From positions 62,001 through 126,000 of the forward strand of contig JABSSW010000018.1 in assembly GCA_018902385.1 (NCBI GenBank): a DNA stretch of 64,000 nt. The letters are read 5' to 3'. Positions 22,816 to 34,884 of this stretch are shown here, in pieces. Made by a program: the position numbers and the translations under genes. Under the pieces are notes generated by a model, which searched no databases, was not told the origin of the DNA, and worked only from the letters and a program-made list of their open reading frames with translations. The DNA comes from Physcia stellaris (Eukaryota > Ascomycota > Lecanoromycetes > Caliciales > Physciaceae). Each line of letters starts with the position of its first letter. Within the stretch, counting starts at the first letter, position 1.

Positions 22816-24930
22816 TCAAATAGCCGCCCAAACACTGCTTTTGGGTACACACAATATCCCCCTCCTCGAAAACCCCCACAACGTAGATACATGCAGCAAC
22901 AACAGAACAGCCATGACCAGCGTCCCTGACTCCGGTAAGAGAAGATCCACAGTCGCCAACGCCAGCAAGGGATAAGCGACTTTCGGGTTCGCGGCGACGG
23001 GGCTGCAGAGTGTTGTCACGGAGACCACCTTCAGGAGAAAAAGGACAAGTTTGATAGTCTGCTGGGCACGAGGCGCGCTGACGCCCCGATGTCGCCCAGC
23101 CAGCGGACCTGTCAACGGTGGCGGTGGAGCCGTCAGCTGCGGTACGGGATCCAACCTCGTTGGGGACGGGAACTTCTCCCTCAGCACCAAGCTTCCCCCC
23201 GGACTCGTCGGCGGACTGTTCTCATCCACAGCACTACTGTGTGCATGGATGCTCTGCCCCTGGCTCTGACTCGAGCCGAAGCGCAGTTTACTCAGCCCAC
23301 CGCCAGGCCGCGCTGCGAAGCCCGTCGACATTTTCCGTGGCGGAGTGGGCGGCATCGGACTTCGTGCTCTCGAGACGGGGCTGTCGAGCGGGGAGATGCG
23401 GCTGCTGTTGCGGAGGTCTTCGTACATGTGTCCTGCTGACGAGGGCCGGGAGTCGATGACTTCATCCAGCCCCGAGCCGGTTTTGATGCCGAGCAAGATG
23501 TCTTCTGCGCTTGGCCTCTCGACGGGGTCGAGCGAGAGGAGGCGACGGAGGAAGGTGTATAATTTCTCTGGGAGATCGGTGCGGAGTTTCCGTTCTTCGT
23601 GCAGGCCGCCCCAGGAGGTTATCTCGTCGCGGAGCTGATCGAGGTCTTCGTCCATGTCCTCGGCTAGGGCGTTGGCGTTGCGGTAGGGTAAGCGGGCGAA
23701 GCAGAGGAAGTACAGGATCATGCCCAAGGAGAAGATGTCCGATTTGGGCGTGAAGTTTCCATATCGTCCAGACGGTTCGCGCTGGAGGACCTCTGGGGAG
23801 CAGTACGAAATCGTGCCTGTTGCACCGGTGGATTTGCGGACCATGTTCTCGATCTGCACTTCGCCAAAGTCGCTGACCAGCACGCGTAGCCCATGCCCGT
23901 TGTCGTGAAGGAGGCAATTGCTGGGCTTGAGGTCTCGGTGGATGTAGCCGTTTACGTGGAGGTGGTTGAGACCTGAGGTGATGTCTTTGAAGAAAGAGTA
24001 GATTTCTTCAAACTGGAGTGTACGACCTTGAAGCTCAATGGGTGGGTTTATTTGGTGCCGTGAGCGTCTTCGGGCCTGCTCCTTGAGGCTTTGTGGAGAG
24101 CCAGAGGTTTTGCCTGAGTTGCTGATGTAGTTTTGAAGATCACCGGCGTTGCAGTACTGCTGCAGGATAAATGCGCAGGGGACGCTAGGGCCGAAGTTTG
24201 AAAGCTTGACGTCTTCTAACCAGACGTGTCGGTAGGACACCAAGTGCTGATGAGAGAGGTACTGCAGTAGCTGTACTTCAACAAGAACCTTTCTCAGCCA
24301 TTCGTGATCATCCCCAACTGGTACCCGCTTGCATGCAAAATGACCCAGAACTACCCCATCCAGCAAGTGTTTTACTAAAAGCACCACGCCTTTCCCACCC
24401 CTGCCGAGCTCCCTTTCTTGCACAAAGAAGCGCTCAAAGTAGCCTGGGCTGAAAGCTGATGACGAGATTCCCGAAGGAGAGGGCGGGGATTGCACAGGGA
24501 TATCTGTATACCCTGGATCTGAATAATTGACCGAGCCAGATGTTTGCCGAGACCGGACGGGTTGTACTAGCCTTCGACGAGGAGATGGTGGTCTTGCCGC
24601 ATCGGTGCTTGGCAAGCTTTGATGTAACATACGAAAGTATTCAGGACTGACAAAACCGGCGGGGGCATTCGAACCTGATCCGCCGTGTTCTCGACTTCGT
24701 GGTCCTTCATCGTCTCGGTAAGGGCGGTGACAGTAGGGGCACTCGGTGAGGTCAAGGTCAGTCTGGGCTGAGGTATTGCGGAGAACTAGTTGCTTGGACA
24801 AGGGATCGTATACAACAACTTGGTCATTGTGACGCCTTTTGTTAGGGTCAGCTATGCTTTGGATCCTCCGAGTTTCCAAGGGGACTCACAATACGATCTC
24901 TCTGTTCGTAGCGTAGGGCACAATGGACAT
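22816..24930 (-). CDS. IKS1: Serine/threonine protein kinase, IKS1 family
   Basis: Exons 24930-24890 and 24835-22816 with a 54-nt GT-AG intron, 686 residues. The first exon encodes MSIVPYATNREIV and splicing joins it to RHNDQVVVYD, as in IKS1-type kinases. A CPYC pair lies near residue 47. The kinase domain (about 155-450) shows the glycine loop ELGRGGKGVV, lysine in FACKRV, HRDLKPSNCLL, DFGE and GTISYCSPEVL, with an insert rich in basic residues after the hinge (KEQARRRSRHQ). It is therefore probably active. The C-terminal 170 residues are Ser/Pro-rich, then two hydrophobic segments (TIKLVLFLLKVVSVTTL and LVMAVLLLLHVSTLWGF) that look membrane-embedded. Yeast Iks1 is a poorly understood kinase linked to drug and copper sensitivity phenotypes. 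Confidence 0.92.
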
Positions 24931-26055
24931 CGCATTGGAAAGCCCGTCGGAGTCCATCAGCTCTCGAATTTGTTTATTGACAGCCCTGGATGCGTGGAGG
25001 ATGACATGATGGACATGTCAGACACTGCGATATTGACACAGATGGTCAAATCAGCAACGGTTTCTTCGATGTTACTGTTGCCATTTCTTGACACGCCAGG
25101 CATGAGAATGATAATATGCACGTCATGTTGAGTTGTCCTGCAACGAAACTCAACCGCACTCTCCGCTTTCTCCGCAACGATTCCGCGCTCGTGCACCGGC
25201 CCGTTGGTGCCGAGCGGTTTCCCCTCCGTAGCTTGGCGTCGCATGGCAACCAGCATTTTTGCCTTGAAATGATCGTAGCGAAAAAGTAATCTAGTGACTC
25301 GAGAGTTTGAGAGCTTGGAAGATAGCTACATGATCGGCATGGGCAACGTAACGAAGGACTGACAGAGCGTCGCAATATTCTGCAAAACTTGGTCCTCGAG
25401 ATCGTCCAAACAGGTGTCTGCTTTTTAGCGAACCAGCGCCTTACCTGCCATATCTACCATGGATGAAGGACATTCGTCAATAATAATGCGTACTTAGTCG
25501 CTTCACTGTTAATCACCTTCAGCCTTGTTTTCCAGGAAACGGGAACAAGTTTAGGCTGGTGTAGCCCGGTTTCGAGCTCAACCGAGTTTTGGTGGTTGAT
25601 GCAGACTCGGTGATAAAAGTCCCAGCCCCGCTGTCGACTATCCAGCCTTCGAGGGAGCATCCAACGGCCAATCCATTTCACTTTTAATCCACTGGTCGCT
25701 TGCAAATCTCCCTCTTACCTTTATCTCTTCGGCTTCACGTTCTCTGTCCATACTTACCTACCCTTTGAACCTTTCGCGCGGTCAGCATTGCTTGCCCCAT
25801 CTTCACCATTCAAGCCTCCTACTGCGACCCCACCGAATAGATAGGTGGAGGATTCTGCCCGCTTCTGTGCATTCACTCGAGTACATATTCGCCAACGAAG
25901 CCTGGAATCATTTCCGCCCAACTCAACACTTCTTCCTCTAGCCAACCAAGTCCTTGAGCCGTCCCCCCAACTACGAGCACAATCGTTCGGCTGCTAGCCT
26001 TATACCTTTTCCATCAGCGCGGTTGTCGCACCTTCCTGCCATCAATACCGACAAG
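24931..26055. other. Divergent promoter region, IKS1 (-) and MARVEL-like gene (+)
   Basis: 1.1 kb between two start codons. CT-rich stretches (for example 25705-25780 and 25925-25950) precede the plus-strand gene. No additional gene is recognised; short frames here lack family features. Confidence 0.5.
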
Positions 26056-26784
26056 ATGATCGCCGGAATATTCTTCAGCTTCTTCCGAGTATGCCAACTG
26101 CTCACTCTCATACCGGCAATGGGCATGCTCGCATACTTCGTCAACATATACAACAAAGCTAACCGGCTGACACCAGACTATGTCTTGTAAGTCCATCCCC
26201 AGGCCTCCACTTCATGCTACATCTTGAACTAACACAGATACCAGAGTCCTCTTCATAGTCTCCACTCTCGCTGTAGCATGGTGCCTCCTGACCCTAATCC
26301 GTCGCAAATCCACCCGACGATCTGCTCACTTCGTCTGCTTTGTCGATGTCTGCTTTATTGGCGCCCTGATCGCCGGCGTATATTACCTCCGCTCCATCGC
26401 CAACGCCAATTGCACCAGCTTCTCCAATGACGGAAACGCCTCTCTCACCATAAGCACCAGTGGCATCAGTGGGAACAACGGGTTCAATCTCAACACAAAT
26501 AAGGAGTGTGCCATGTTGAAGGCGTCATTCGCCTTTGGAATCATGAATATTATTCTCTTTGCCATCACGGCATTCTTCTTGATCTTCATGAAGAGGCAGG
26601 AGAAGGAGGTGGTGGTTAAGGAGACTTACCGGAGGAGAAGCCATGACTCGAGGTAAGCTTGACCATACCGAACACACTTTTGTGGATTCTGGACTGACGA
26701 TCTTCATCCAGGCGTGGACACTCACGGAGCGGATCGGGCCATCACCGAAGCTCAAGGGATAGCCGCCGGAATTACTACGTCTAA
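26056..26784 (+). CDS. Four-TM MARVEL-like membrane protein
   Basis: Exons 26056-26186, 26245-26652 and 26712-26784, introns 58 and 59 nt, GT-AG, 203 residues. The upstream in-frame Met at 25954 adds a polar segment absent from such proteins, so the start MIAGIFFSFFRV is chosen. Four hydrophobic segments: residues about 3-28 (FFSFFRVCQLLTLIPAMGML), 44-62 (LVLFIVSTLAVAWCLL), 72-92 (HFVCFVDVCFIGALIAGVYY) and 145-170 (ASFAFGIMNIILFAITAFFL), with a longer Asn/Ser-rich loop before the last. The tail is basic (ETYRRRSHDSRRGHSRSGS). This is the layout of fungal MARVEL-domain proteins acting in plasma-membrane organisation; the specific role is not known. The second intron's acceptor (CCAG/A) restores VLVLFIV. 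Confidence 0.8.
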
Positions 26785-28867
26785 ACCCAACGACAGCTCT
26801 TGATCTAGTGTTTTCTAGCGAAGCGGGAAATGGGGGGCTTTTGGAGTTAGCTTGTCATACCTTCCATCTATGTCATTATTGACTGCAAGGCTTGTGGCTA
26901 TCTAGCACATTGTATTCACGGAGTCATATCGAGCAGATTGAGCGTTTCCTGGAGTACAGGCATCTAGCGAGCGGGAAAGGAACAGAGATATCCAACGGTG
27001 GGCAGAATGAGGCTTTTTTGTAGGCTTTTGAAAGCGAGATGCTGCTACTCAATGAAATCGTTGTTATGACTGGTAGCTCAACTCTACTACATTGTTTGGG
27101 GAGGTTTCTGGCTCCCGCTATGACTGATACCTTGGCAACAGATTGCCTGAACGAACCTTTTGACACATTTCAATCGAGCATCGAGAACAACCCGACCCTG
27201 TTCAGGTAGACATCACGGTTTTTCCAGGCGGGGATCTACTGCTTTCGATAAGGTGGTGAGGGAACATCGGTTTTGTCCATAGCTATTAGGGAAATGTATC
27301 TGCGCTTCCCTACGGCCACCATAGAAGGAATAACGTTGGGCGATTGTCTACCTCCAATGCCACATAACCCCCATCAAAGCCTCCAACTCGACAGGACATA
27401 AAGGACAATCGCCTGTTTACCATACACAGGGACCAGGATCTGTGAATCGCGACTAACAGCACGATGATATAATTCTCGGCTTTGGGGGTGAGTAATGTCC
27501 GGCCATCAAAGCCCATCAATCAAATTTCCTAGCTTGCGTTTCTCCATGACAAGGCTTTCCGAAGGGCTTGAGTCCTTCAAGTTGGACGATGGGATGCGAG
27601 ATGGGGAAGGATGGGATAAATGAGGAAAGGGAGAGGAAAACGTTTTGCTGAGTTCTGGCAGGGTAATATGGACTGCGAAGGGGATATGGGGGAATTCGAC
27701 TGGAGTTTCTAGAGGGGGAGCTGGGGGAGCGTTTGTTGTTCTCCGTACGGGCTCCGCGTGGAAGGAAAATATGTGGGTATATTCTCTACAATCCTTCGAG
27801 GTCCCCGTCAATAGAACGATATCGCGAGGGTGTGGAAGTTGAGTTGAGGAGGAGATCAAGAAAAGAGATATCACTATCAAAATTCAGCATCAAGGTCCTG
27901 AAAATGGGGATGGTGTCCATTAGGATCGGCATGGGGTGTAGCTTGGATTCAGATCAGGTTGGCAGAGCGGTGGAGGTCCATATATGCATGGGGCCAGGTT
28001 CAAAGCAAATGTATCCCTGAATGAGAGGTTATTTTTTTTAATTGTGGAACATATCTTGCTCCGTAGCTGCATCTATCATGGAGAGCAAATAGTGAGGCAC
28101 GGTAGTTGCCTACCTTCTCGAGTCTCCTTCACAATTTCCTATGAGATAAATTAGAGTCGCTCGAGGCTTCTTGCTCAGAGAGAATTGAGAAGCGGTCAAG
28201 ATATAGTACATTGGAGTGCTGTGTATTGGGAGCGGTGCCTTTTCGAAGTGAATACATATTGGGGATGCTTTGGACTGATTGGCTCAACCGGACAAACTGG
28301 GCCATACGGTGTTTTGAAGAAGTAGGCGTTGGAAGTCGAACAGAATGCAACTCCAACGACTTTGGATTCTTGACGGAGGTTTTCTGAGACTCAATGAAAG
28401 TTTCCGTTGATACATTGTTCAAAGCAGATATGTCCGTAATACATTGGAAATGTATTAAGTGGTTTTCTCAATCTCTGTTTTTGAGCTAAACTTAGAAGGG
28501 GTTTTCGTGAAACTTTCGATGGATGCGGGAAGGAATGCATTTCTAATGCATTATACTGTCTTGATAGACTACACCAGAGCGAGGTTTCCGTCGATGGACT
28601 GTCGAAGATAGAGGACATTGTTGGGAGACGGTATGACGGATTGGGTTACTGGAATAGATTGTTGCAGATGTTGGGAAGCACCCTGCGCAAGCACTGTTGT
28701 GATAGGATTACTTAGACAGTAGTGCGGCATATTGGATCCCTGATACTAATGGACTACATGGGTTCTATATTGTACATGAGGTGCACTTACAATTATTGAG
28801 TTCTTGGAACATGCGAAGAATCTCTTTCACTTCTCCTCCTTTCTATTTCTCCAGGTGTACACAACTC
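26785..28867. other. Intergenic between convergent genes; scattered coding-like text on minus strand
   Basis: 2.1 kb with no resolvable gene. On the minus strand several short frames look protein-like: near 28618 (MSSIFDSPSTETSLW), 28422-28129 (NTQHSNVLYLDRFSILS), an ATG at 27932 (MPILMDTIPIFRTLM) and 27880-27506 (Ser/Pro-rich, ends KRKLGNLIDGL). I could not connect them with consistent splice phases. They may belong to one unrecognised multi-exon gene or be chance. Confidence 0.35.
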
Positions 28868-31096
28868 TTATCCCCCCAACTTCAGCCCATACCTTCTCAA
28901 CTCTTCCTCTCTCAGCTTCGCCGGGGCTCCCACCATCTTATCCCCACCGTCTCCCCCCTTCGGAAATGCAATGACATCCCTTACACTATCCTTCCCCCTC
29001 ATCAACGCCACCAACCTATCGAAGCCGAGCGCAAACCCTGCATGTGGCGGACATCCTGCTCTGAGCGCCTTGATCAAATGCTCGAAATCCTTCAGTCGCT
29101 CCTCACTCATCTGGAGTACCTCGCGTAAGACGAAAAGCTGAAAATCTGCGTTGTGGATACGCCGCGAGCCGCCACCGAGCTCTACCCCGTTGATTACAAG
29201 GTCGTAATGGTCGGCAATTACAGACAGGGGCGAGGTGTGGAGTAATTCTACATCTTTTCGGGTTTTGGGCGAGGTGAAAGGGTGGTGCGTTGAAGAGAGG
29301 CCGGCGGCACCGCCTTGGCCAGGTTCCGCTGCTGAGGTGGAGGTGGGCGTGAAGAGGGGGAAGTCGATGATCCAGACTGGGGCGAAAAGTGCTGAGGGTT
29401 TGAGCAGGTTTTGCTTCATGGCGGCCTTGAGAAGATGGGTGCGGATATTGCCGAGAGGTGTGGAGCCGCCGGTTAATGGGGCGTTAGGGCGTGCTTGGAG
29501 GACTATGATAGTTCCTTCGTCTGGAGAAAGGAGGGACTCAATTGATGAGGCGGATTCGAAACCAAAGGCTGAGAGGCCACGAAGCGGAGCCAGAGGGTTA
29601 TATACGAACACGCCAGGGGCGCCAGAAGGATTAGAATGAAATGTCGCGGCATCCGGGGAGTCTAAGAAAGACTTGATGAATCGCTGACTGCTTGAAACTA
29701 CATCATCTTCTCCTATCTCAGAAGACTCGTCGAGATCCAAAGTGAAAGCTTCGATTATGGGATCTTGGATATCAGTCAATTTGCTGATGAGGTCCGCTGG
29801 TAGTAGGTGCTCGACGCGGGAAATTTGGCTGGAGAAACGCAGATCTGGCTTATCCGAGCCATAGGAAGACATTGCCTTAGAGTAAGTCATTGTAGGAAAA
29901 CAAGTCGGAAGCTCGATATGTAAGAGGTCTCGCCAGAGTGTTCTTATGAGGATACTGATGTGGTCCATGACATCAGATCCGGTTGCGAAAGACATCTCCA
30001 TATCGAGCTGCGTGAACTCCGGCTGTCTGTCTGCACGCAAGTCTTCATCGCGAAAACATTTGGCAATCTGATAGTATTTCGGTATACCGCTTGCCATCAG
30101 TATCTGCTTGAATTGCTGGGGACTCTGCGGCAGCGCGTAAGCCAGCCCTTGCTGTCGAGTAGGGACAATAAATTCCCGAGCTCCTTCGGGGGTGGACTTG
30201 AAAAGCAGAGGGGTCTCAATCTCCACAAAACCTTGCTTGTCCATCTCCTGCCGAGAGATCATGGCCGCCTTGGAGCGAAAGACCAGTGAGTCCCGAAGGC
30301 TTTTATCGGTCCGTACCTGTAGATGACGATCTTCGGCACTAAAGACATCATTGACAGTCCCAATCAAGTCTTTGGGGAAGTGATTGAGAGGCTTGATATC
30401 TAGAAGTAGAATCTCAACGTTCGTAATTTTTTGACCTTGTTCAAACGTGCCGTCTCCCGCTACAGGTCTTTCCTTGACGAGGCCTGTTACCACAACAGGA
30501 GCATTTGACTCAATCTGTTTGAGTTGGTCGAGTGCTGCTCTCGTTGAATCATGTGATTTATTTGATCCTTTCGGAGACGCAACAATCTGTACACTCCAAT
30601 TAAGGGACTTGTCGAAAAGAGGCACAAAAGACAAAACCCTTGACAGATCCACACGATTACCGAGATACCCGTGAAGGACTACCTTCGGCGATTCGCCCTC
30701 CGCACGAATCTCCGAAAGGTCTTCAATCTTGTGTGTTGCTTTTGAAAATTCTACTTCTACAATTTCAGTACGCGGTAGATAGCAATGGAAGCGGTTTCAA
30801 ATAAATTTGAATTCTGAGATATACATACAAGAGTTATTCAATATAGGAAAAGAGTTCGTCGAGTTTGGAAGGCCATCACGCCGTTGATCTTCACGCTCTT
30901 GGACCTGAGCTTGATGGAAGAATTTACGACCAGAAGGTTTTGCTGAGGTACCGAGATGCTCAGTATCCCCATTTTGCTTTCTAAAGATACGTGGGTTTAA
31001 TACTGTAGTTGAGTGAAATATTTTGGAGATCTCGATATAGCTCGTCCGAACACTTTGTAGTTTTCTCACAGCCCCTGAAACGGGCTTTAGAAGCAT
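28868..31096 (-). CDS. MSD1: Mitochondrial aspartyl-tRNA synthetase
   Basis: Class II synthetase charging mitochondrial tRNA-Asp. Exons 31096-30829 and 30753-28868; the 75-nt intron has donor GTATGT and acceptor GAAG, joining NNS-L-EFSKATHKIE in phase 1. Product 717 residues. The first about 70 residues are basic and Ser/Thr-rich with no acidic cluster (MLLKPVSGAVRKLQSVRTSY), as in a mitochondrial presequence. The anticodon-binding OB fold covers HGYLGNRVDLSRVLSFVPL. Motif 1 region: SKAAMISRQEMDKQGFVEIETP; motif 2: CFRDEDLRADRQPEFTQLD; motif 3: GFALGFDRLVALMRG. The bacterial-type insertion lies between motifs 2 and 3. All catalytic motifs are intact. It faces the AP180 gene divergently. Confidence 0.95.
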
Positions 31097-32378
31097 TGTG
31101 CTACTTCTTCATCACCATAGAACGTCCGACCATGCACGAAGAAAGTTGATTGAAGTGTACTCCATTGTCTACCATATTGGCAAGAGATTTGCTATGGCGA
31201 AGTCAACAGCTAGCTAGCCGAATGGCGAGCCTCAGACCGGGCAGAGGTTGATAATTTGACCCTTTGGTATTAGCCTCTAATTAGCGTGACACTAGAATTA
31301 CATACAAATTCCATGCCTGCGATTCTTTGAATGTTCTCCTCATCCTTCCAAGTTTTGAACATGTCAGTCAACCCTTCATGCGGTCTACTTGCTCTTCTCT
31401 GCTAACATCATGACCAGATGATGAAAGCCTGGCGTGTAATATATGATTCGATTTCTCCCTAGCTGGTGGCTAGCTCTCCCTTCACCGGGCTTGAGTGGCT
31501 TCCATCAGCGACAGGAGGAATTATGAAATCGGCGTTCGGCACACACTCCTTGTTACAATGACGGACGCGATGAAGGCATCTCTGACCCTCACTCTTGGAA
31601 GGCTCTTTGCGTGTTTGCTCGATGTGTAACAGGGCTTAATTCGCGGAGCAGGTGGCTTTTTGCGGTCTTTACGGGGGACCAAATAGCTATGTACATATTG
31701 AAAGAATCCAACTTGTTTCTTTACGCTTCAAGAATATTACCACTATTCAACCGGCATCAGGAAACCACTGAAGGTGACTTGAACTCCTCTCAGCAGCAAA
31801 CTCGCAGGCGCAATGGAGGCTTACACGTGGCAAGCCTCATGAACGCTAGGCGACAGAATGAAAATGAAACCATCAACAATCTACCAGCTCGCATGCTCTT
31901 AGAGCTCTGTATATAGATGGCCGGACGTAACAATGGCTTCACAGCTGTAACATGGCCACCGTTGGCTGTTTTTGTTTGAACGGTGATGCGGGATGATCGC
32001 ACGAGGACCCTGGTCCTCAAAACTTTGCGTGCGGTCAGACAACTCAGAGCTCCCTCGTTACATGTATGTTTGCCATTTATGCGCCCTTTGGTGACCCCCC
32101 GGATTGATTTTATCACATCCAACATCTTCACTGCTCCTGTTTATAATTTAGCGTTGGAGCATCTATTGACTTCGGCTGTCGCGCCCCACTCGCTTATGTC
32201 GCCTTCACCGAAGGTCGAGATGCGTCACAACCAAGAGCTTCGATGAGTATTCCGATGACAAGCTCGAAGCCTGAGTGTCGAGACCTGGATTTCACGACCT
32301 TTCCTCTCCGTAACTGGCTCGCCACCAGCCCCACCTAACAGATACCTCCCTGCTGGTCCTTGCCTTTCATCAAGTGCT
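31097..32378. other. Divergent promoter region, MSD1 (-) and AP180 (+)
   Basis: 1.3 kb between start codons. Short frames only (for example 31611-31916), no family features. No repeat recognised. Confidence 0.5.
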
Positions 32379-34585
32379 ATGTCGGGGTCTTTCGAGAAGT
32401 CAGTGAAGGGTGGTACGAAGATCAAGGCATGAAAGCTTTCTGCGGAACTCCCAAACCGTTCGCTAATGTTTTGATCAGCTCGCGGCACCAAAGTCAAAAT
32501 ATGTCGAGCATATTCTTGTTGCAACTCATGCGGGAGATGCGGGCGTCGCAGAGATATTCCGAGCCTTGCAAAACAGATTGCGCGACTCCACATGGACCAT
32601 CGTATTCAAAGCTCTCATTATAATCCATCTCATGGTACGGGAAGGGGAGCCCAATGTCACCTTGAAGTACATCTCCGAGCAGCCATCCAAGTTAGCTATC
32701 AGTAACTTTTCCGACGGTACGTCTCCTGGTCACAAAGAATTCGTCCACATGCAAGGTCATTGACGCATGTTGGTGAACAGTCCAGGTCCAAGGCGCGAAC
32801 ATAAGGCACTACCATACGTATATCTTGACGCGAGCCAAGGCATTCCGAGATACGAAGCTCGACTGGGTCAGAGAAGGCCAAGGTCGACTAAAGAGACTGA
32901 CGGTGGATAAAGGATTACTAAGAGAGACGGAAGCTGTGCAAAGCCAAATTCAGGCTCTAGTAAAATGCGATGTAGGTACAAAGGCACCGAAGCTGCTAGC
33001 CTTTAAGACTCCATGCTGACTGGCTATCAGCTGCTCAGCAGCGATGTCGAGAATGAGATCACTCTCACTGCGTTCCGCCTGCTCACCATGGACCTATTAG
33101 CGCTTTTCCACATTATGAATGAGGGTACAATCAACGTGCTAGGTAAGACATCAAATGCCGCCATTGAAGCTGACTCTGTTGGCTAATCCGTGACTGGCAG
33201 AACATTATTTCGAGATGTCGAAGTACGACGCAGAAAGAGCACTTGGCATCTACAAGACCTTCAGCAAGCAGACTACTAAAGTAGTTGAGTTCCTAAGTAC
33301 AGCTAGGCAATATGAACATTCCACGAGATTAGAGATACCCAAACTCAAACATGCTCCTACCAGTCTGACTTCATCGCTAGAGGAATACCTCAATGACCCT
33401 GACTTTGAGATCAATAGAAGGCAGTATCTCGCGCAACAGGAGGCTAAAAGGGGCCGTAAAGTTACAAGTAATGGGGTGTCAGAGCCATCCGCAGCGGCGG
33501 CTGCTAAGCAGCCAGCGTTGGGCAAAAGTGAGGTCGACAAGAGCTTTCCGGAACCCAGAGCTGCACCAGGGGCCTCCAGTAAACCTGAGATCAAGGGTCC
33601 TGCACCTGATCTGATAGATTTCTTCGATTCGATAGAGCAAAATCAAACTCCGATGGCCACTCAGCCTCAACAGCAGAACCCAAACCTCCAAGCATCGCCC
33701 TACCAGCAGCAACAGCAACCTAATTTCTTTGGCCAATCTGGTGCACAGCAGCAGCAGACTTCTGGATTCGGTGGCAGCAATCCGTTCGGCCAAGCGCAGC
33801 AGCTACAGCAACAGTCCGCACAACCAAATTTTACCGGATCAGGATTCGGTGGCTTCTCACAGCAGCCTTTTGACCAGCAGCAGAGTCAAGTCGGCATGAC
33901 CCAAACCGGAGTCTCACAGTTCATTCCACAGCAGGCATTTGCGCAACCTCAAGGCCAGATACAGGATAATGTTAACGGATTCAATCAACAGCAGCAGTCA
34001 TTCAATCCTGGCCAGCAGCAACCACAGCAACAATCTTCTAATCCCTTTCGTCAATCCATGTTCGCTCAAAACACCGGCATATCAAATACATCTCTTCCTA
34101 GTAACCCATCCGTCACTTCTCCTATAGTCCCTCAATCGACCAACCCCTTCGCCCGCAATCCCACAGGCCAGGCGCCGAATCAGGCTAACAGTTCGCCTTT
34201 CCAATCGCCGCCACCAGGTCAGTCTTTCGGAGCACCACAACCATTTCCCTTTCCCCCTTCCAATCAAACGCAACCCACGCAAACGCAGTCATTTCCACAA
34301 CCTCAGTCACAGCAGCCTGCGCCTCTTCAGCCAACGAGAACAGGGACGAACCCTTTTGCCCGCAATGTCGCATCACCCCCGTCTCAACAGCCAACCCCTC
34401 CACCCCTCGTACCCAACCAGACCGGTAGCACAAACCCCTTCCGGCAAAGCATGTTCGTCAATCAGCAAACAGGGCAGGGTTGGCAGGCTTCGCAAGGTAC
34501 CATGGGCGGTCTTGAGAATCTACCAACGATACCTGTTTTCCCACGGCCAGGCCAACAGCAGCAGCAGCAACAGCCGTGGTCATAA
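32379..34585 (+). CDS. ANTH-domain clathrin assembly protein (AP180/YAP180 type)
   Basis: Binds PI(4,5)P2 and clathrin during endocytic coat assembly at the plasma membrane. Exons 32379-32426, 32479-32716, 32781-32971, 33031-33142 and 33201-34585; 657 residues. The ANTH domain covers about 1-270: SFEKSVKGGTKIK, then LAAPKSKYVEHILVATHAG, FRALQNRLRDSTWTIVFKALI, EGEPNVTLKYISEQPSKLA and RLLTMDLLALFHIMNEGTINVLEHYFEMS. The lysine-rich KGGTKIK/KSKY surface binds the phosphoinositide. The first intron (32427-32478) is GC-AG. A linker (DLIDFFDSIE) resembles a clathrin box. The C-terminal 240 residues are Gln/Pro/Asn-rich with five NPF motifs (NPFGQ, NPFRQ twice, NPFAR twice) for EH-domain partners such as Pan1/Ede1. 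All phases agree across five exons. Confidence 0.95.
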
Positions 34586-34884
34586 GTGTAAAGTAATGTC
34601 TATTGATTAATGCATTGGCATCGGCGCTATCGGAGTTTCTTGCATAGGACATACATCACCATGCCGGCTCTTTGCGATGGGATTGGGATCCAAGCGAGCA
34701 GATTTCCTGCTTGTGGAGCTACTGTATATTTGCAGCTTTTAACCATCGGCTTGCCGCATGAGCTTGCTTAACTGGTCACGATAGAGCCATTAACATCATA
34801 AGTATACAGTTTCCATTCTCTCGGAGTCGTGACAATGCATGTGAGCGCCGCGCCGATGCTATATAATGTACCAAACACTTCCTG

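Noticed and set aside
23089-23459. Plus-strand frames inside the kinase gene
   Set aside because: Antisense shadows of the GC-rich C-terminal coding region of the IKS1-type kinase.
30754-30828. Start of mitochondrial AspRS at the GTG near 30652
   Set aside because: A spliced upstream exon with an ATG and a mitochondrial-type presequence joins in phase, so the internal GTG is not a start.
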